DNA from: Acetobacteraceae bacterium
Lineage (GTDB): Bacteria; Pseudomonadota; Alphaproteobacteria; Acetobacterales; Acetobacteraceae
Length of the DNA: 64,000 nt
Assembly: GCA_039613835.1 (NCBI GenBank)
Contig: CP154827.1
Coordinates: forward strand, 1,776,001-1,840,000
Direction of reading: 5' to 3'
The translations under genes were made by a program, and so were the position numbers. How positions within the stretch are numbered: position 1 is the first letter of the stretch; the number at the start of each line of letters is the position of its first letter. The notes under the pieces were generated by a model. It was given only the letters and a program-made list of their open reading frames with translations, did no database searches and was not told the DNA's origin. This document shows, piece after piece, positions 20,509 to 29,503 of the stretch.

Positions 20509-21006
20509 TCAGACGCTGCCGACATCAGATTCATTCGCAGCGCCGGAATTAAGCTGAATATAGCGCTCAATACCGATCTGCTTGATCAGGTCAAATTGCC
20601 GATCCAGATAATCCTCGTGCTCTTCTTCATTTTCAAGAATTTTAAGCAGAAGATCACGTGAGACGAAATCACGGACCCTCTCACAATAAGCGATGCCCTC
20701 TGCGAGATCGACAAGCGCCTTCTTTTCCAACTTCAGATCGCATTCCAGAATTTCTCTGACGTCTTGACCAATCAGAATGGTGTTGAGGCGCTGAACGTTC
20801 GGTAGACCACCGAGATAGAGAATGCGCTCAATAAGCCAATCAGCATGGTGCATCTCCTCAATCGATTCCTGATATTCCTTCTTGCCAAGCTTTGTCACAC
20901 CCCAGTGATTAAGCGTGCGGGCATGAAGGAAATACTGATTGATGGCTGTGAGCTCATTCGTCAACTGCGTGTTGAGATGCTCAATGATTTTATCGTCTTT
21001 GATCAT
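20509..21006 (-). CDS. bfr: Bacterioferritin
   Basis: Haem-containing ferritin that oxidises and stores iron in a 24-mer. The 165-residue sequence aligns from residue 1 with classical Bfr. Visible features are Glu18 in LTNELTAINQYFLHAR, Glu51, the haem-ligand Met52 and His54 in EEMHHADWLIERIL, and Glu127 in LENEEEHEDYL. The ferroxidase residues are therefore retained. The C-terminus is a few residues longer than usual. It is paired convergently with bfd. Confidence 0.95.
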   Translation of the reverse strand: MIKDDKIIEHLNTQLTNELTAINQYFLHARTLNHWGVTKLGKKEYQESIEEMHHADWLIERILYLGGLPNVQRLNTILIGQDVREILECDLKLEKKALVDLAEGIAYCERVRDFVSRDLLLKILENEEEHEDYLDRQFDLIKQIGIERYIQLNSGAANESDVGSV

Positions 21007-21397
21007 GTTGCGTCCAATTAAGTTAAAATGAGCCAGAATCGATGCCCGGGGCGAGGCTTCGATAAAATCTTAACGCGCAAACTAAACGCACAACCCAGTC
21101 GCGGGCAAGAAAATAATATGTTTGACGATAATAAACGCGTTATTGAGAACGGTTATTATTTTTAAAGACGTGATTACATCTGTATTTCTCTTATCTTGCG
21201 CCATTATGAAATTGCAAGACGTTCTCAAATACTGCGTTTTATTAAACTATAATTAATTGAATCCTCTTGGGGCAACAAGCGCCTGGTGCTGTCCTCGCAA
21301 CGATGTCACGGGCGCGCCTCCCCACCTTGTAGACAAGTTTCCTGAAGACGTCCCGATTCAAGATGGATGAAAGGCGTGGCGCGCCCCGCAGGACACG
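21007..21397. other. AT-rich intergenic region upstream of bfr
   Basis: About 390 bases with AT content clearly above the surroundings between 21100 and 21260. No gene is supportable. It must contain the bfr promoter, which reads leftward, and the 3' end of the helicase gene. Confidence 0.5.
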
Positions 21398-23221
21398 TCA
21401 GTAACGCCGGCGCGTCGACGTTTTGCCGCCAGGATTGGCTTTTGCCTGACGCGGCTTGCCAGGTGACTTCTCGTAAGGTTTTTTCCCCGCAAAAGCGGCG
21501 TCGCCTTTTTTGCGGAATCCACCCGAATCATCGCGCCGTTTGCCCTCCGGTCGGGCTGACGACTTTCTGCCACCGCCATGACGCCGGAAATTGCCGCCTG
21601 AGGGCGAAGGGGCTTCACCCGGAGTGATGGCGACCTCGTCAGAATCGAGATCTTCGATACACGCGCTGAAACGCTCGGCAGCGTCTGAAGCGATCTCAAA
21701 AACCGTGTGGTCGGGGTTAATGCGAATGGCACCGATATCTTTCTTTGTCACCCCGCCGACACGACAAATTAGCGGGATCAGCCATTTCGGGTCGGCCCAC
21801 TCCTCACGTCCGACAGCGAGGCGGAACCAGCTGCCACCCTCAAGATGGCGATCCCGAGGGTGCCCCTCTCGCGGTGCTCTCTCCCTATTGCCGGGGGGCG
21901 GGACGCTGACGGGGCGGATGTTCTCGGATTTCGGCAGGCGCTCACGATAGAGGCGGCTGAGCGCAACGGCCAAGGCGTGGGCGTCATGGGTGTTCGCGAG
22001 CGTGGTCGCCAGTGCATCCTCGTCCGGGCGCGATGGCGCAAACAGCGTCTCACGCTCCAGCAGGCGACGCGTATCTTCCGCTTTGATGGCATCCGCTGTG
22101 GGCACGGCCTCCCAGCTTGCATCGGCGATCTTGGCCATCGTCAAAAGACGCTCGGCCCGGCGGCGCTGATTATGCGGCACCAGAATGACGCTTGTCCCTT
22201 TCCGCCCCGCGCGCCCTGTGCGGCCGGACCGGTGCAGGAGGGTCGCGGGTTCTGACGGGATGCTCGCATTAATGACGAGGCTCAAAGTGGGGACGTCAAT
22301 GCCGCGCGCGGCGACATCGGTCGCGACGCAGACGCGTGCCACGCCGGAGCGCAGGGCTTCCATCGCGCGGCTGCGCTCATTATGACCCATCTCGCCGGAA
22401 ATGGCGACGGAGGCAAAACCTTTCTCCGTCAATGCGGCCTGTACCTGCGCCACCATCGCGCGTGTATGGCAGAAGAGAAGCGCCGAAGGGCTCTCATAAA
22501 AGCGGAGGATATTAATGACGGAGCGCTTAATATCATTTGGCGCGGTCAGGATGCAGCGATAAGTGATGTCCGCATGTTGCTTGCGCGCGGAGACAGTGTC
22601 GATACGCTCAGCATTATTCTGGTAGCGCCGCGCAAGAGAGGCGATTTCCCGCGCGATGGTCGCGGAGAACAGCAGCATGCGCTTCTGGTCGGGGGTTGCG
22701 TCCAGAAGCTGTTCCAACTCCTCCCGAAAACCCAGGTCAAGCATTTCATCCGCTTCATCGAGAACAACCGCGCGCAGCTGGGTGAGGTCGAGGTTACCGC
22801 GTGACAGATGGTCACATAAGCGCCCGGGCGTGCCGACGACGATATGTGCGCCCTGACGTAGTGACTGGGCTTCACGCCGCGCATCCGTGCCGCCGATTGT
22901 GCTGGCGATGCGTGCACCTGTCTCAGCATAAAGCCATTGCAGCTCATTCTGCACCTGCACGGCCAGCTCACGCGTCGGTGCGATGACCAGCGCCAGAGGG
23001 GCCTGCGCCGGCGGCAGGCGCTGCGCGTCACCGGGCAACAATGTTGGCGCGATGGCCAGCCCGAAAGCCACCGTCTTACCGGAACCTGTCTGGGCAGAAA
23101 CAAGCAGATCCCGATCGGCGAGTTCCGACTTAAGCACAGCTTCCTGCACGGCCGTGGGGGTCGTATAGCCTCGGGCGGACAGGGCGCGGTTAAGGGGGGC
23201 AGCAGTATCGGGGAATGGCAT
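21398..23221 (-). CDS. DEAD-box ATP-dependent RNA helicase with DbpA-type RNA-binding domain
   Basis: RNA helicase of 607 residues. Motifs in order: Q-like region (YTTPTAVQEAVL), motif I AQTGSGKT, PTRELAVQV, VVGTPGRLCDHL, DEADEMLD, SAT, then the second domain with CATDVAARGIDVP and HRSGRTGRAGRKG. After residue 450 comes a DbpA-type RNA-binding domain (VGGVTKKDIGAIRIN), then a Lys/Arg/Gly-rich tail to the end. This architecture matches DeaD/CsdA-like helicases involved in ribosome assembly and cold adaptation. The frame is intact; no obvious operon partner. Confidence 0.93.
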   Translation of the reverse strand: MPFPDTAAPLNRALSARGYTTPTAVQEAVLKSELADRDLLVSAQTGSGKTVAFGLAIAPTLLPGDAQRLPPAQAPLALVIAPTRELAVQVQNELQWLYAETGARIASTIGGTDARREAQSLRQGAHIVVGTPGRLCDHLSRGNLDLTQLRAVVLDEADEMLDLGFREELEQLLDATPDQKRMLLFSATIAREIASLARRYQNNAERIDTVSARKQHADITYRCILTAPNDIKRSVINILRFYESPSALLFCHTRAMVAQVQAALTEKGFASVAISGEMGHNERSRAMEALRSGVARVCVATDVAARGIDVPTLSLVINASIPSEPATLLHRSGRTGRAGRKGTSVILVPHNQRRRAERLLTMAKIADASWEAVPTADAIKAEDTRRLLERETLFAPSRPDEDALATTLANTHDAHALAVALSRLYRERLPKSENIRPVSVPPPGNRERAPREGHPRDRHLEGGSWFRLAVGREEWADPKWLIPLICRVGGVTKKDIGAIRINPDHTVFEIASDAAERFSACIEDLDSDEVAITPGEAPSPSGGNFRRHGGGRKSSARPEGKRRDDSGGFRKKGDAAFAGKKPYEKSPGKPRQAKANPGGKTSTRRRY

Positions 23222-23383
23222 TTAAATCTGGTTCACTTATACGGAAGTGGCGACCAAGCGCCTGATGTCATGCATGGATGACGAAATATTTTTCAGGTCC
23301 ATAAAGAGTTTGTCGGTCAAAAGCCAGCAATAAACGAGAGAAACGCGCGCGTTTCCAAGACAGCATCCGTGCGGCTGGTCATT

Positions 23384-24053
23384 TTAATGGCTTGGACCGA
23401 CTTTCAACCATCGCGCTGTTTTGCGCCCGATGACGGCGTGCACCGTATCCTGCCACGCATTGAGGTCTTCCGGCGGGGTCACGTCGCCTGTATCCAGGTC
23501 CGTCAGACCGGTGCGCGTCATGAAAATGGTGACAAGGCGGACGCGGTCCTCCGCCTCCAGCGCCTGCCACAAGGCGAAGGCCTTGCGCGAATAAAACCGA
23601 TCCGAGAAGGACACGACAAGTGCCCCACCCGGGCGCAGCACACGCTCAGCCTGCGAGATGACATGTTGAGGGTGCGTCAGGTAAGGCAGCCCATCGCAGA
23701 GAAGGACGGCGTCAAAATGCGCGTCCGGGAAGGGAAGCGGAGCCTCATTATTCAAGTCAAATACCACGCGAGAAGCTAATCGCGCTTTGCCTTGCATGAG
23801 ATTTTCGCTCACATCCAGTCCCGTTACATAGGGGAAGGCGATATCATCCGGCAGGGCTGTCTGCGGCCCGGCCATGAGGTCAAGAATTTCCGCCTCAGGT
23901 GAGAGGGTTGCGCGATATAAAGCGGCGACGGCCAGGCGTCCCCCCCTGATCCATCGAAAAATCCTTGTCGCATGTCTCGAAATAGGTCGCATCATCGCGA
24001 TCATCGACACGCTGAAAGGCTTTTTCGTGGAAACCGCTCGACTCTTCTGACAT
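23384..24053 (-). pseudogene. SAM-dependent methyltransferase, frameshifted in a 7-base mononucleotide run
   Basis: Class I methyltransferase of the type 11 group. The N-terminus starts at the ATG at 24053 (MSEESSGFHEKAFQRVDDR, then DDATYFET). At a seven-base C run on the plus strand (23940-23946) the frame shifts, and the body continues as RLAVAALYRATLSPEAEILDL with the SAM-binding region VTGLDVSENLM, FDLNNEAPLPFPDAHFDAV and RVLRPGGALVVSFSDRF. The body is also readable as an ORF from 24010, but its first 25 residues are then non-native. A one-base correction would give about 222 residues. Substrate unknown. Hypermutable tract, read error or phase switching are all possible. Confidence 0.7.
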
Positions 24054-24126
24054 CGCTAACACCCTTATGACGCGATGCCCGTTTTATTCAGAATACGGGT
24101 CGGGTCAATGCGGGCGGCTCGAAGCG

Positions 24127-24750
24127 CTAGAGCGCGGCGTCATTCCAGGCAATGGTGTCTTCCTGCACAGGGGCCATTGGGTTGCGCTCCGCGCGGCGGC
24201 GGCCTTCCTTCAGTAAAGGCTCAAGATGCGCGCTGACAGCATAGAAAGGCGCCCGATCCACCGGCGGCATGAGAATGACCGTGCGCACGCCTGCTGTGAC
24301 ATAATCAAAAATACGTTCAGCAATATCGATTGGCGTGCCGACAAGTGCGGTTGCGGCAATCTGGGATGACAGCCCCTCCGCCACCAGATAATCGACTTCC
24401 TGCCATGCGGCGCCGGGGTCCGGATTCATGATGATGTCAAGCGCAACTGCGACAGGCATCCCATCCGCACGGATCTGGGACCGGAGGCAATGAGTCTGCA
24501 AAACTTGGCCGGGCTTGCGCGCGTCATGGCGTGAGATTTCCTTAATCTCGTCACCGCTCTGGACGTAAAGGGTCAGGTGCCGGGCGAATCGTCGCATCCA
24601 GTTCAATCGATTGGCATCGACGACGACATGCGTGCCCGGCGGCGGAATGCGCACCGGCTTGATGAGGGCATCCGTTTTATAGCCGAGTCCCGACCATACC
24701 AATGGGACACCACTGTCCGGCGTGGTCTCGGCTCGTTGACGTTTGGGCAT
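24127..24750 (-). CDS. Fragment resembling the C-terminal half of a luciferase-like flavin monooxygenase
   Basis: 207 residues. The segment AATALVGTPIDIAERIFDYV, followed by TAGVRTVILMPPV, matches the C-terminal pattern of the luciferase-like monooxygenase family, in which a VGTPEQVA-type helix precedes the last barrel strand. GVPLVWSGLG at the N-terminus resembles the middle strand of the same fold. A complete member would be about 330-370 residues, so the N-terminal half of the barrel, including part of the flavin site, seems absent. No further coding sequence fits upstream before dapF. I consider it probably a truncated remnant, but the assignment is tentative. Confidence 0.4.
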   Translation of the reverse strand: MPKRQRAETTPDSGVPLVWSGLGYKTDALIKPVRIPPPGTHVVVDANRLNWMRRFARHLTLYVQSGDEIKEISRHDARKPGQVLQTHCLRSQIRADGMPVAVALDIIMNPDPGAAWQEVDYLVAEGLSSQIAATALVGTPIDIAERIFDYVTAGVRTVILMPPVDRAPFYAVSAHLEPLLKEGRRRAERNPMAPVQEDTIAWNDAAL

Positions 24751-24846
24751 TATCCTGTTCCTGATTGATCCCGAAGCAGATTATCGGGACTTCAGCGGCT
24801 CTCAAATCAGATGCAACCGCTTTACAAAACCGGTATAAGGTCACAA

Positions 24847-25632
24847 ATGGGCATTCGGTTTCACAAAATGCACGGACTCGGTAACGATTTTATCATAATT
24901 GACACGCGTCACCAGCCTCTGCGTCTCTCAACAAAACTTGTCACGCAATTATGTGACCGTCACTTCGGAATTGGTTGCGACCAACTTGTTCTGCTGGATG
25001 CGGCGTCGCGCAAAGATGCCACGATTCGCGTTCGGTTTTTCAATCCGGATGGGTCGGAGGTCGGGGCCTGTGGCAATGCTTCACGGTGCGTCGCCACGCT
25101 TTTAGGGGGGAAGGCCGTGCTGGAGACGGCGGCCGGTCTTCTCTCCTGTGACGTAGGTGATGTCGGACAGATCACGGTCGATATGGGGCCGCCTCGCCTC
25201 GATTGGGCGGAGATCCCGCTGGCGCACGCCTGTGGCACGACGTCATTGCCGATCAAGGGCGCGCCGGCAGCATGTTCCATGGGCAACCCGCACGCGACAT
25301 TTTTTGACGGGGTGGCGGCGGCCGCGACAGCTGGCCCCATTTTTGAATGTGATCCCATTTTTCCGCAACGCGCCAATATAGGATTTGCTGAAATCGAGGC
25401 CCGCGACAAAATGCGCCTCCGTGTCTGGGAGCGGGGCGCGGGGCTGACCCTGGCTTGTGGTTCCGGCGCGTGTGCGGCGGTCGTAAATGGTGTCCGGCGT
25501 GGGCTGATTGACCGAGCATGCCGCGTCATACTGGATGGCGGCATGCTCGACATTATGTATCGGGATGATGATCGCGTTTTGATGACCGGTCCGGCCTCTC
25601 ATGTTTTTGAAGGGGAATTCCCCCTTGTCTGA
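24847..25632 (+). CDS. dapF: Diaminopimelate epimerase
   Basis: Interconverts LL- and meso-diaminopimelate for lysine and peptidoglycan synthesis. Catalytic cysteines are in GACGNASRC and LACGSGACAA. The N-terminal KMHGLGNDFIIID and the DMGPPRLDW and GNPHATFF segments are family hallmarks. I start at 24847 (MGIRFHKMHG), giving 261 residues; an upstream in-frame ATG at 24811 adds 12 residues without support. mtaB begins four bases after the stop, so dapF-mtaB-ftsY form an operon. Confidence 0.95.
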   Translation: MGIRFHKMHGLGNDFIIIDTRHQPLRLSTKLVTQLCDRHFGIGCDQLVLLDAASRKDATIRVRFFNPDGSEVGACGNASRCVATLLGGKAVLETAAGLLSCDVGDVGQITVDMGPPRLDWAEIPLAHACGTTSLPIKGAPAACSMGNPHATFFDGVAAAATAGPIFECDPIFPQRANIGFAEIEARDKMRLRVWERGAGLTLACGSGACAAVVNGVRRGLIDRACRVILDGGMLDIMYRDDDRVLMTGPASHVFEGEFPLV

Positions 25633-25636
25633 CGCA

Positions 25637-26863
25637 ATGGCGCCGACAGGCGGTAATGATCCTTCACAGATCATCACATTTGGCTGTCGACTCAATCTGC
25701 ATGAGAGTGAGGAGATGGCCAGGCTCGGTGCCGGCCAAGGCAAAATGATCGTCGTCAATAGCTGTGCGGTGACGACAAGCGCGGAGAGACAGGCGCGGCA
25801 GGCCATCCGCAAAATACACCATGCCCACCCCGATGCCGATATTATCGTCACCGGATGCGCGTCGGAAATCGCGCCGGACGCTTATCGTGCACTCCCCGGT
25901 GTGACGCGCATCGTCCCGAACCGCGATAAATTGCAGGCGGCCCAATGGGCTTCGGCTCCTGTCAAAAACGATTTTCCCGAGGTGCCTGGCCAGCATATCC
26001 GCGCCTTTCTTCAGGTTCAGCAAGGTTGTGACCATCAATGCACCTTCTGTATCATTCCGCATGGGCGTGGGGCGTCACGCTCCTTCCCAGTGGAGGAGGT
26101 GATTGTGAAAGCCCGGTCTCTCATCGCCGCGGGTCATCAGGAACTCGTTGTGACGGGTGTCGACATCGCGTCCTGGGGCGTCGATCTCTTGGGACGGCCC
26201 GCTCTCGGCACGTTGTGTCGCGCCGTCCTGCGTGAGGTGCCGGAGCTTCGGCGCCTGCGCCTTTCATCTGTTGACCCGGCTGCCTTCGATGATGATCTAT
26301 GGACGCTGATAGCTGAAGAGCCGCGCCTGCTGCCGCATCTGCACCTTTCCCTTGAGGCCGCCAGCAACCTTGTCCTAAAGCGTATGAAGCGTCGTCACAG
26401 CCGGGAAGACGCCCTTCATCTCGTCAAACGCGCGCGGGACTTGCGGCCGGACATGGCGTTCGGCGCGGACCTGATTGCAGGTTTCCCGACGGAAACGGCG
26501 GCGCAGGCGCAGGAAACTTACGATTTCGTCGCGGAATGTGAGATCGCCTATATTCACGCCTTTCCTTACAGTGAGCGCCCGGGCACGCCCGCCGCGCGTA
26601 TGCCGCCTGTGCCGCACCCGCAACGCACTGCGCGCGCCGCCCGATTGCGTGAACGCGGTGAGGCAAACCGGCGCGCTTACTGGACACGTCTGATCGGGCA
26701 GGAAACAGAAATCCTGATGGAGAAAGACGGAATAGGGCGTTCCCCGCATTTCGCGCCCGTCAAAATCGTCTCTCAACAGGCGCAGCGCGGGGAGATCATC
26801 ACCGTCCGGCTTGTCGCCCTTGACAATGAGGCCATCGTGGCGGAGATCGAGGCACATGGCTAG
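25637..26863 (+). CDS. mtaB: tRNA methylthiotransferase MtaB
   Basis: Radical-SAM enzyme of the MiaB/RimO family that adds a methylthio group to t6A37 of tRNA. N-terminal UPF0004 domain: FGCRLNLHESEEM, VVNSCAVTTSAE and VTGCASE, supplying three cluster cysteines. The radical-SAM cluster motif is QQGCDHQCTFCIIPHGRG (CxxxCxxC). GADLIAGFPTETAAQAQET and HAFPYSERPGTPAA follow. The C-terminal TRAM-like part is short. The ATG at 25637 lies just after dapF; an upstream start inside dapF is possible but unneeded. The stop overlaps the ftsY start by eight bases. Confidence 0.92.
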   Translation: MAPTGGNDPSQIITFGCRLNLHESEEMARLGAGQGKMIVVNSCAVTTSAERQARQAIRKIHHAHPDADIIVTGCASEIAPDAYRALPGVTRIVPNRDKLQAAQWASAPVKNDFPEVPGQHIRAFLQVQQGCDHQCTFCIIPHGRGASRSFPVEEVIVKARSLIAAGHQELVVTGVDIASWGVDLLGRPALGTLCRAVLREVPELRRLRLSSVDPAAFDDDLWTLIAEEPRLLPHLHLSLEAASNLVLKRMKRRHSREDALHLVKRARDLRPDMAFGADLIAGFPTETAAQAQETYDFVAECEIAYIHAFPYSERPGTPAARMPPVPHPQRTARAARLRERGEANRRAYWTRLIGQETEILMEKDGIGRSPHFAPVKIVSQQAQRGEIITVRLVALDNEAIVAEIEAHG

Positions 26864-27779
26864 TTTCTTCTCCCGCCTCAAACGGGGCCTTAACCGCTCC
26901 TCCCAGAAAATCAACGCGGCACTGACCCATCGGACTTTGGACGATGCTGCTTTAAACGCGCTTGAAGATGCGCTGATCGGCGCGGATCTCGGCCCCGCCG
27001 TCGCGGCGCGCGTGATACAGGATTTTCGTCGGACGCGCTTCGGTAAAGACGTTTCAACTGAAGAAATTCACCGTGTTCTGTCGCAGGAGATCGCGCGCGT
27101 GCTGGCGCCCGTTGCCAAGCCCTTCACGCCGGACGTGGCGCATAAGCCGCATGTCGTCCTCGTCGTTGGGGTGAATGGCGTGGGCAAAACGACCACAATC
27201 GGCAAAATGGCCCAATGGTTCGCCCAGAAAAATCTTACTTCCATGCTTGTGGCGGGCGATACATTCCGCGCCGCGGCGACGGAGCAATTGGAGATCTGGG
27301 GGCAACGTGTCGGGGCGCGGGTAATTTCCGGGAAACAGGGCGGGGATGCGGCCGGCCTGGCTTTTGACGGGATTCAGAAGGCGCGGGAAGATGGGTGTGA
27401 CCTGGTTTTTATCGACACAGCGGGGCGTCTTCATAATAAAGGCGCGCTGATGGATGAACTGACGAAAATCATCCGCGTCATGCGTAAGATCGACGAAACA
27501 GCACCGCATTCCGTCCTGCTCGTGCTGGATGCGACGACAGGTCAAAACGCGCTGGAGCAGGTGAGGGTCTTCAAAGAGCTTGTCAATGTGTCCGGTCTTG
27601 TCGTCACGAAGCTGGATGGCTCCGCCCGCGGGGGTGTTGTGATTGCGCTTGCTGAAAATTTTGGCCTGCCGGTGCATTTTGTCGGTGTAGGTGAGCAGGC
27701 TGATGACCTCCAACCCTTCTCAGCGCTGCAATTTGCGGAGGGTCTGGTCGCGGGTCAGATTAAGGATGACGCCGATTAA
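26856..27779 (+). CDS. ftsY: Signal recognition particle receptor FtsY
   Basis: Membrane-associated GTPase docking SRP-ribosome complexes at the translocon. From the ATG at 26856 (MASFFSRLKRGLNRS) it has 307 residues and consists of the N and G domains only. The long acidic A domain of enterobacterial FtsY is absent, as in many alphaproteobacteria. G motifs: VNGVGKTTTIGKMA, DTFRAAATEQLEIW, FIDTAGRLHN and TKLDGSARGG. GVGEQADDLQPF closes the G domain. It overlaps mtaB by eight bases. Confidence 0.96.
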   Translation: MASFFSRLKRGLNRSSQKINAALTHRTLDDAALNALEDALIGADLGPAVAARVIQDFRRTRFGKDVSTEEIHRVLSQEIARVLAPVAKPFTPDVAHKPHVVLVVGVNGVGKTTTIGKMAQWFAQKNLTSMLVAGDTFRAAATEQLEIWGQRVGARVISGKQGGDAAGLAFDGIQKAREDGCDLVFIDTAGRLHNKGALMDELTKIIRVMRKIDETAPHSVLLVLDATTGQNALEQVRVFKELVNVSGLVVTKLDGSARGGVVIALAENFGLPVHFVGVGEQADDLQPFSALQFAEGLVAGQIKDDAD

Positions 27780-27808
27780 GGCACCGGGCTGAGCGGGCCT
27801 GGGTGACG

Positions 27809-27826
27809 ATAAAAATCAGTTTTTAT
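27809..27826. terminator. AT-rich hairpin after ftsY
   Basis: ATAAAAA and TTTTTAT are perfect inverted arms around TCAG, 30 bases after the ftsY stop. The stem is AT-only apart from its loop, but it ends in a run of T, so it may act as a weak terminator or a bidirectional signal. Confidence 0.45.
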
Positions 27827-27954
27827 TGAGAAAATCCGGCAACAATTAAATAAAAAACTTGTTTGTTAAGAGCGAAGGCGCTAAGGGGCGGCTTCTTGGC
27901 ACAAGCGGGGGGCGATTTGCCCAACGCAGCCGTCTACTGGTTTGGGGGTACGTG

Positions 27955-28425
27955 ATGAACGCACTTGCTCAAATGGGGATGGTATCGGACTTTCCGAGAG
28001 ATAACCAAAAAGCGCTGACATCGACAGAATCTGGCATCGTCCAGAAAGACTATTTTATTGAAAGAGATGGCGAGCAATTTGCCGGGCACCATCTTCTCGT
28101 GGATTTTTGGGGTGCCAAAAATCTTGATGATCCGGAACTCATTGAAAAATCTCTTCGCGATGCGGCTGAAGCCGCAGGCGCCACCATCCTGCACGGCCAT
28201 TTTCACCATTTCACGCCGAATGGCGGGGTGTCGGGCGTGCTTGTCCTGGCTGAGAGTCACATCTCGATCCATACATGGCCGGAGCGAAGTTTTGCAGCGG
28301 TGGATGTGTTTATGTGCGGGGCCTGTGACCCGCTTAAGACGCTTCCCGTGATGCAATCCTGCTTTAAGGCGGATCGGATCAATGACTCGTTTTTAAGGCG
28401 GGGCCGCATTCAATCAGGCGTCTGA
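27955..28425 (+). CDS. speH: S-adenosylmethionine decarboxylase proenzyme
   Basis: Pyruvoyl enzyme making decarboxylated SAM, the aminopropyl donor for spermidine. The 156-residue proenzyme is of the short prokaryotic class. The self-cleavage site is in LAESHISIHTWPE, where Ser after the His becomes the pyruvoyl group. FMCGACDPLK carries the conserved Cys. I prefer the ATG at 27955; an ORF extending to 27859 adds a non-native basic stretch. speE follows 92 bases downstream, and speC after it, so the three genes make spermidine from ornithine and SAM. Confidence 0.93.
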   Translation: MNALAQMGMVSDFPRDNQKALTSTESGIVQKDYFIERDGEQFAGHHLLVDFWGAKNLDDPELIEKSLRDAAEAAGATILHGHFHHFTPNGGVSGVLVLAESHISIHTWPERSFAAVDVFMCGACDPLKTLPVMQSCFKADRINDSFLRRGRIQSGV

Positions 28426-28517
28426 CCGCCTGAATTTTCCACGTCTTTATTTTGAAATAAGTGCCGGTGTGACTGCCGGTGCGCATATCCTTGTGTCGCA
28501 AGGGTTAAGGGTAAGTC

Positions 28518-29384
28518 ATGACTAAAAACTGGATCCACGAGTCACTCTACCCCACATGGTGTCAGAGCTTTAAAATCGAGAAGATGCTCATTGAAAAGAA
28601 AAGCTTGTATCAGGACATTAAATTGTTCAAGACGGCTTATCATGGGCGCGTCCTGCTGCTTGATGGTGTCGTGCAGGTCACGGAAAAAGATGAGTTTCCC
28701 TATCATGAAATGATCACCCATGTGCCGCTTCTGACCCATGGTGCGGCAAAACGCGTGCTGATTATCGGCGCGGGTGACGGGGGCGTGCTGCGTCACGTCC
28801 TCATGCATCGCACGGTTGAAAAAGCGGTGATGGTTGAGATCGATTCTGACGTTATCGACCTCTCCAAACGCTTTATGCCGCAAGTAGGGGGCGCCTCCTG
28901 GGACGATCCGCGCGCGGAAGTCATTGTCGGTGACGGCATTGCCTATGTCGCCAAAGCTGAAGATGCGTCTTTCGACGTGATTATTGTGGATTCGACAGAT
29001 CCGATCGGCGTCGGGGAAGTGCTTTTCACGGACGCGTTCTATCAGGAATGTGCGCGCATTTTGTCGCCCCGCGGCATCATCGTCAATCAGTGCGGCGTAC
29101 CCTTCATGCAGAGTGAGGAGCTGGAGGTGACGAGCCGCCGCCGTCGGCAATTCTTCCCGCATGTCTCGGCCTATGTTGTTTCCATGCCAACTTATGTCGG
29201 GGGCTTCATGGCGTTGGGCTTTGCCAGCAAGGACGCCCATCTGACTTTGCCTGCCACGTCCGAAATCGCCGCGCGCGCGCAGGCTGCTGGGTTGAAAGGC
29301 GACTCATTTTACTGGTCACCCTCCGTGCAGAATGCCGCTTTCGCCCTGCCACCCTATATTGGTCGCTGCCTTCCCCAAGGGTGA
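28518..29384 (+). CDS. speE: Spermidine synthase
   Basis: Transfers the aminopropyl group from decarboxylated SAM to putrescine. The 288-residue protein has the family's N-terminal WIHESLYPTWCQSFKIEKML and the Rossmann core RVLIIGAGDGGVLRHVLMH. It also has VEIDSDVIDLSKRFMP, VGDGIAYV and VIIVDSTDPIGVGEVLFT. The C-terminal PTYVGGFMALGFAS segment is standard. The frame is intact and length is normal. Between speH and speC. Confidence 0.96.
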   Translation: MTKNWIHESLYPTWCQSFKIEKMLIEKKSLYQDIKLFKTAYHGRVLLLDGVVQVTEKDEFPYHEMITHVPLLTHGAAKRVLIIGAGDGGVLRHVLMHRTVEKAVMVEIDSDVIDLSKRFMPQVGGASWDDPRAEVIVGDGIAYVAKAEDASFDVIIVDSTDPIGVGEVLFTDAFYQECARILSPRGIIVNQCGVPFMQSEELEVTSRRRRQFFPHVSAYVVSMPTYVGGFMALGFASKDAHLTLPATSEIAARAQAAGLKGDSFYWSPSVQNAAFALPPYIGRCLPQG

Positions 29385-29390
29385 AAATTT

Positions 29391-29457
29391 ACCCTCATCG
29401 CCGCGTTAAGGATCATTCCTGGAGCGTCCGACGTGACGCTGCACGCGCGGTGAGGGT
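29391..29457 (+). promoter_or_regulatory. Candidate structured leader before speC (three-way junction)
   Basis: Between speE and speC, ACCCTCA (29391-29397) pairs with TGAGGGT (29451-29457), and CCGCG (29401-29405) with CGCGG (29446-29450), leaving a three-base bulge. Inside lie two hairpins: AGGA/TCCT (29409-29420) and AGCGTC/GACGCT (29423-29440). The result is a three-way junction ending 46 bases before the speC start. A T-run lies shortly after, so it might attenuate speC or terminate speE. Ornithine decarboxylase genes of other alphaproteobacteria are known to carry structured leaders (the speF motif); identity with that motif was not tested. Confidence 0.45.
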
Positions 29458-29503
29458 GCTTCATTGATCCGATACTGCTTTTTTAAATTGAGGAGGGCCG
29501 ATC

